From positions 1 to 64,000 of the forward strand of contig JBCAQO010000007.1 in the NCBI GenBank assembly GCA_039111635.1: a DNA stretch of 64,000 nt. The letters are read 5' to 3'. The first letter of the stretch is position 1. The number at the start of each line of letters is the position of its first letter. The notes below the pieces were generated by a model. It saw nothing but the letters and a program-made list of their open reading frames with translations. It was not told where the DNA came from and searched no databases. The translations under genes were made by a program, and so were the position numbers. The stretch comes from Heterobasidion occidentale. Lineage: Eukaryota; Basidiomycota; Agaricomycetes; Russulales; Bondarzewiaceae. Shown in pieces: positions 63,304 through 64,000 of the stretch.

Positions 63304-64000
63304 GTAGTAGAAGTGTGCTTTCCTTTCGTCGTAATAAAGTTGATCCTTGTCGATGTCTTCGGGTAAGTCTCCGTAGATTTCTGCTGGGTCTGTTCTGTAG
63401 CCGGGAGGGTATCCCGCTGCAACTTCGTCCGTGGTTCTTTATTCTTTGAAGAAGAAGGGTACTGCCTGTCTTCTTCCAGCTTGTAATGCTTCTTGTAAGT
63501 CTGGGTCCCTTTTGATAATTTCGTTGATGGAAATATCAATTTGGTCGATGAGTTGGATAATCTCGGAGAAGGTGTGTCCCGAGATGAGGGTTCGGAGATG
63601 ATAAGTTTTGTGGGCGAACTCTCCTCTTCTGCTAATAAAAACGATCCCTTCAATTTCTGTTCGGACTGGTGGGGAATTAGGAGCTTCCAGTGTGTCTTCC
63701 TAGGTTAAGGAGAAGGTCCAGTGGATGAGGATTGAGACGTGGTCTCTATTTTCCTTGGTCTTGATGAGTTCTGCTCTGATTCCGTCTGTGTCGATATTCC
63801 TTGCGATGGTTCTTCTGAGATCGGGGATAACGGCGACGGGGAAATCGTCTGGTCTTCCATTGTGTATCTCGACGCAGTTCCTTGCTCTGATGACGTCGGG
63901 CTCTCCGTTGTCCGTGAGGGTGAACGGTGTCTTTGGTTCATTGACGAAGCAAATCCCGGAAAATCTATATCCAGTTTTAATGAGGTCTATAAATATTTCG
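63304..64000 (-). other. Element 2 5' internal region (partial)
   Basis: Minus-strand frames at 63304-63653 (Ser/Thr/Pro/Lys-rich) and 63705-63941 are low-complexity. At the very edge a frame reads NEPKTPFTLTDNGEPDVIRA and RTIARNIDTDGIRAELIKTK, which looks folded. The matching position of element 1 (34191-34577) also codes a separate N-terminal protein segment. The primer site and 5' LTR are outside the window. Confidence 0.5.

Larger units (their letters stand above)
54666..64000 (-). mobile_element. Element 2: large Ty3/gypsy chromovirus with extra 3' ORFs (runs past the window)
   Basis: Minus-strand order from the right edge: 5' region, gag (63303-61894), pol (to 57377), a small membrane-peptide ORF (57380-57234), ORF3 (57181-55508), polypurine tract and 3' LTR. 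No second LTR or polypurine tract lies between pol and ORF3, so the simplest reading is one continuous element of more than 9.3 kb. The alternative is a chromovirus truncated just after pol and fused to a gag-only element. Confidence 0.7.

Overview
The window reads as the telomeric end of a basidiomycete (Agaricomycete-type) chromosome. It opens with 17 perfect 5-bp telomere-like units (TTAGG on the minus strand). Host genes are intron-rich with introns of roughly 50-70 bp, and they belong to families typical of mushroom-forming fungi: tyrosinase, DUF6533/DUF6534 membrane proteins, a coiled-coil F-box protein, a HAM1-like protein and an NF-X1 homologue. No rRNA, tRNA, CRISPR or prokaryotic feature was recognised.

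Layout. 1-6.0 kb is a subtelomere: telomere repeat, 12-bp minisatellites, a Ty3-type gag/LTR remnant and a 1.9-kb satellite with a 20-bp period. 6.0-10.7 kb is a complete, very young Ty1/copia element with 138-bp LTRs and a 5-bp target duplication. 11.3-28.0 kb is a gene island: tyrosinase (-), an unrecognised region, mitochondrial dihydrolipoyl dehydrogenase (-), 3-ketodihydrosphingosine reductase (+), HAM1-like (-), 8-amino-7-oxononanoate synthase (+) and a DUF6534 membrane protein (-). 28.0-39.6 kb is a retrotransposon nest: two solo LTRs, an ankyrin pseudogene split by one of them, an LTR/ORF3 fragment, and a chromovirus (element 1) inserted into that fragment and cut by a 100-N gap. 39.7-48.6 kb is a GC-rich block with NF-X1 (-), TFIIA gamma (+) and an F-box protein (+). 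50.5-52.2 kb carries a DUF6533 membrane protein. From 52.4 kb repeats return: a MITE, a second copy of an LTR segment, and a large chromovirus (element 2, minus strand) running off the right edge.

Most notable are the retroelements. Two different Ty3-type LTR families each carry, two bases past the LTR, a 10-nt stretch complementary to the predicted 5' end of their own RNA, which points to Tf1-style self-priming. Element 2 keeps open gag and pol frames joined by a plausible -1 slip site. It then shows an ATGA-overlapping membrane-peptide ORF and a 557-aa third ORF ending in a second CCHC knuckle directly before the polypurine tract and LTR. This is an unusual gene order that deserves testing. 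The copia element instead matches the anticodon half of initiator tRNA-Met. The host genes are mostly unrelated housekeeping or accessory genes, not one pathway.
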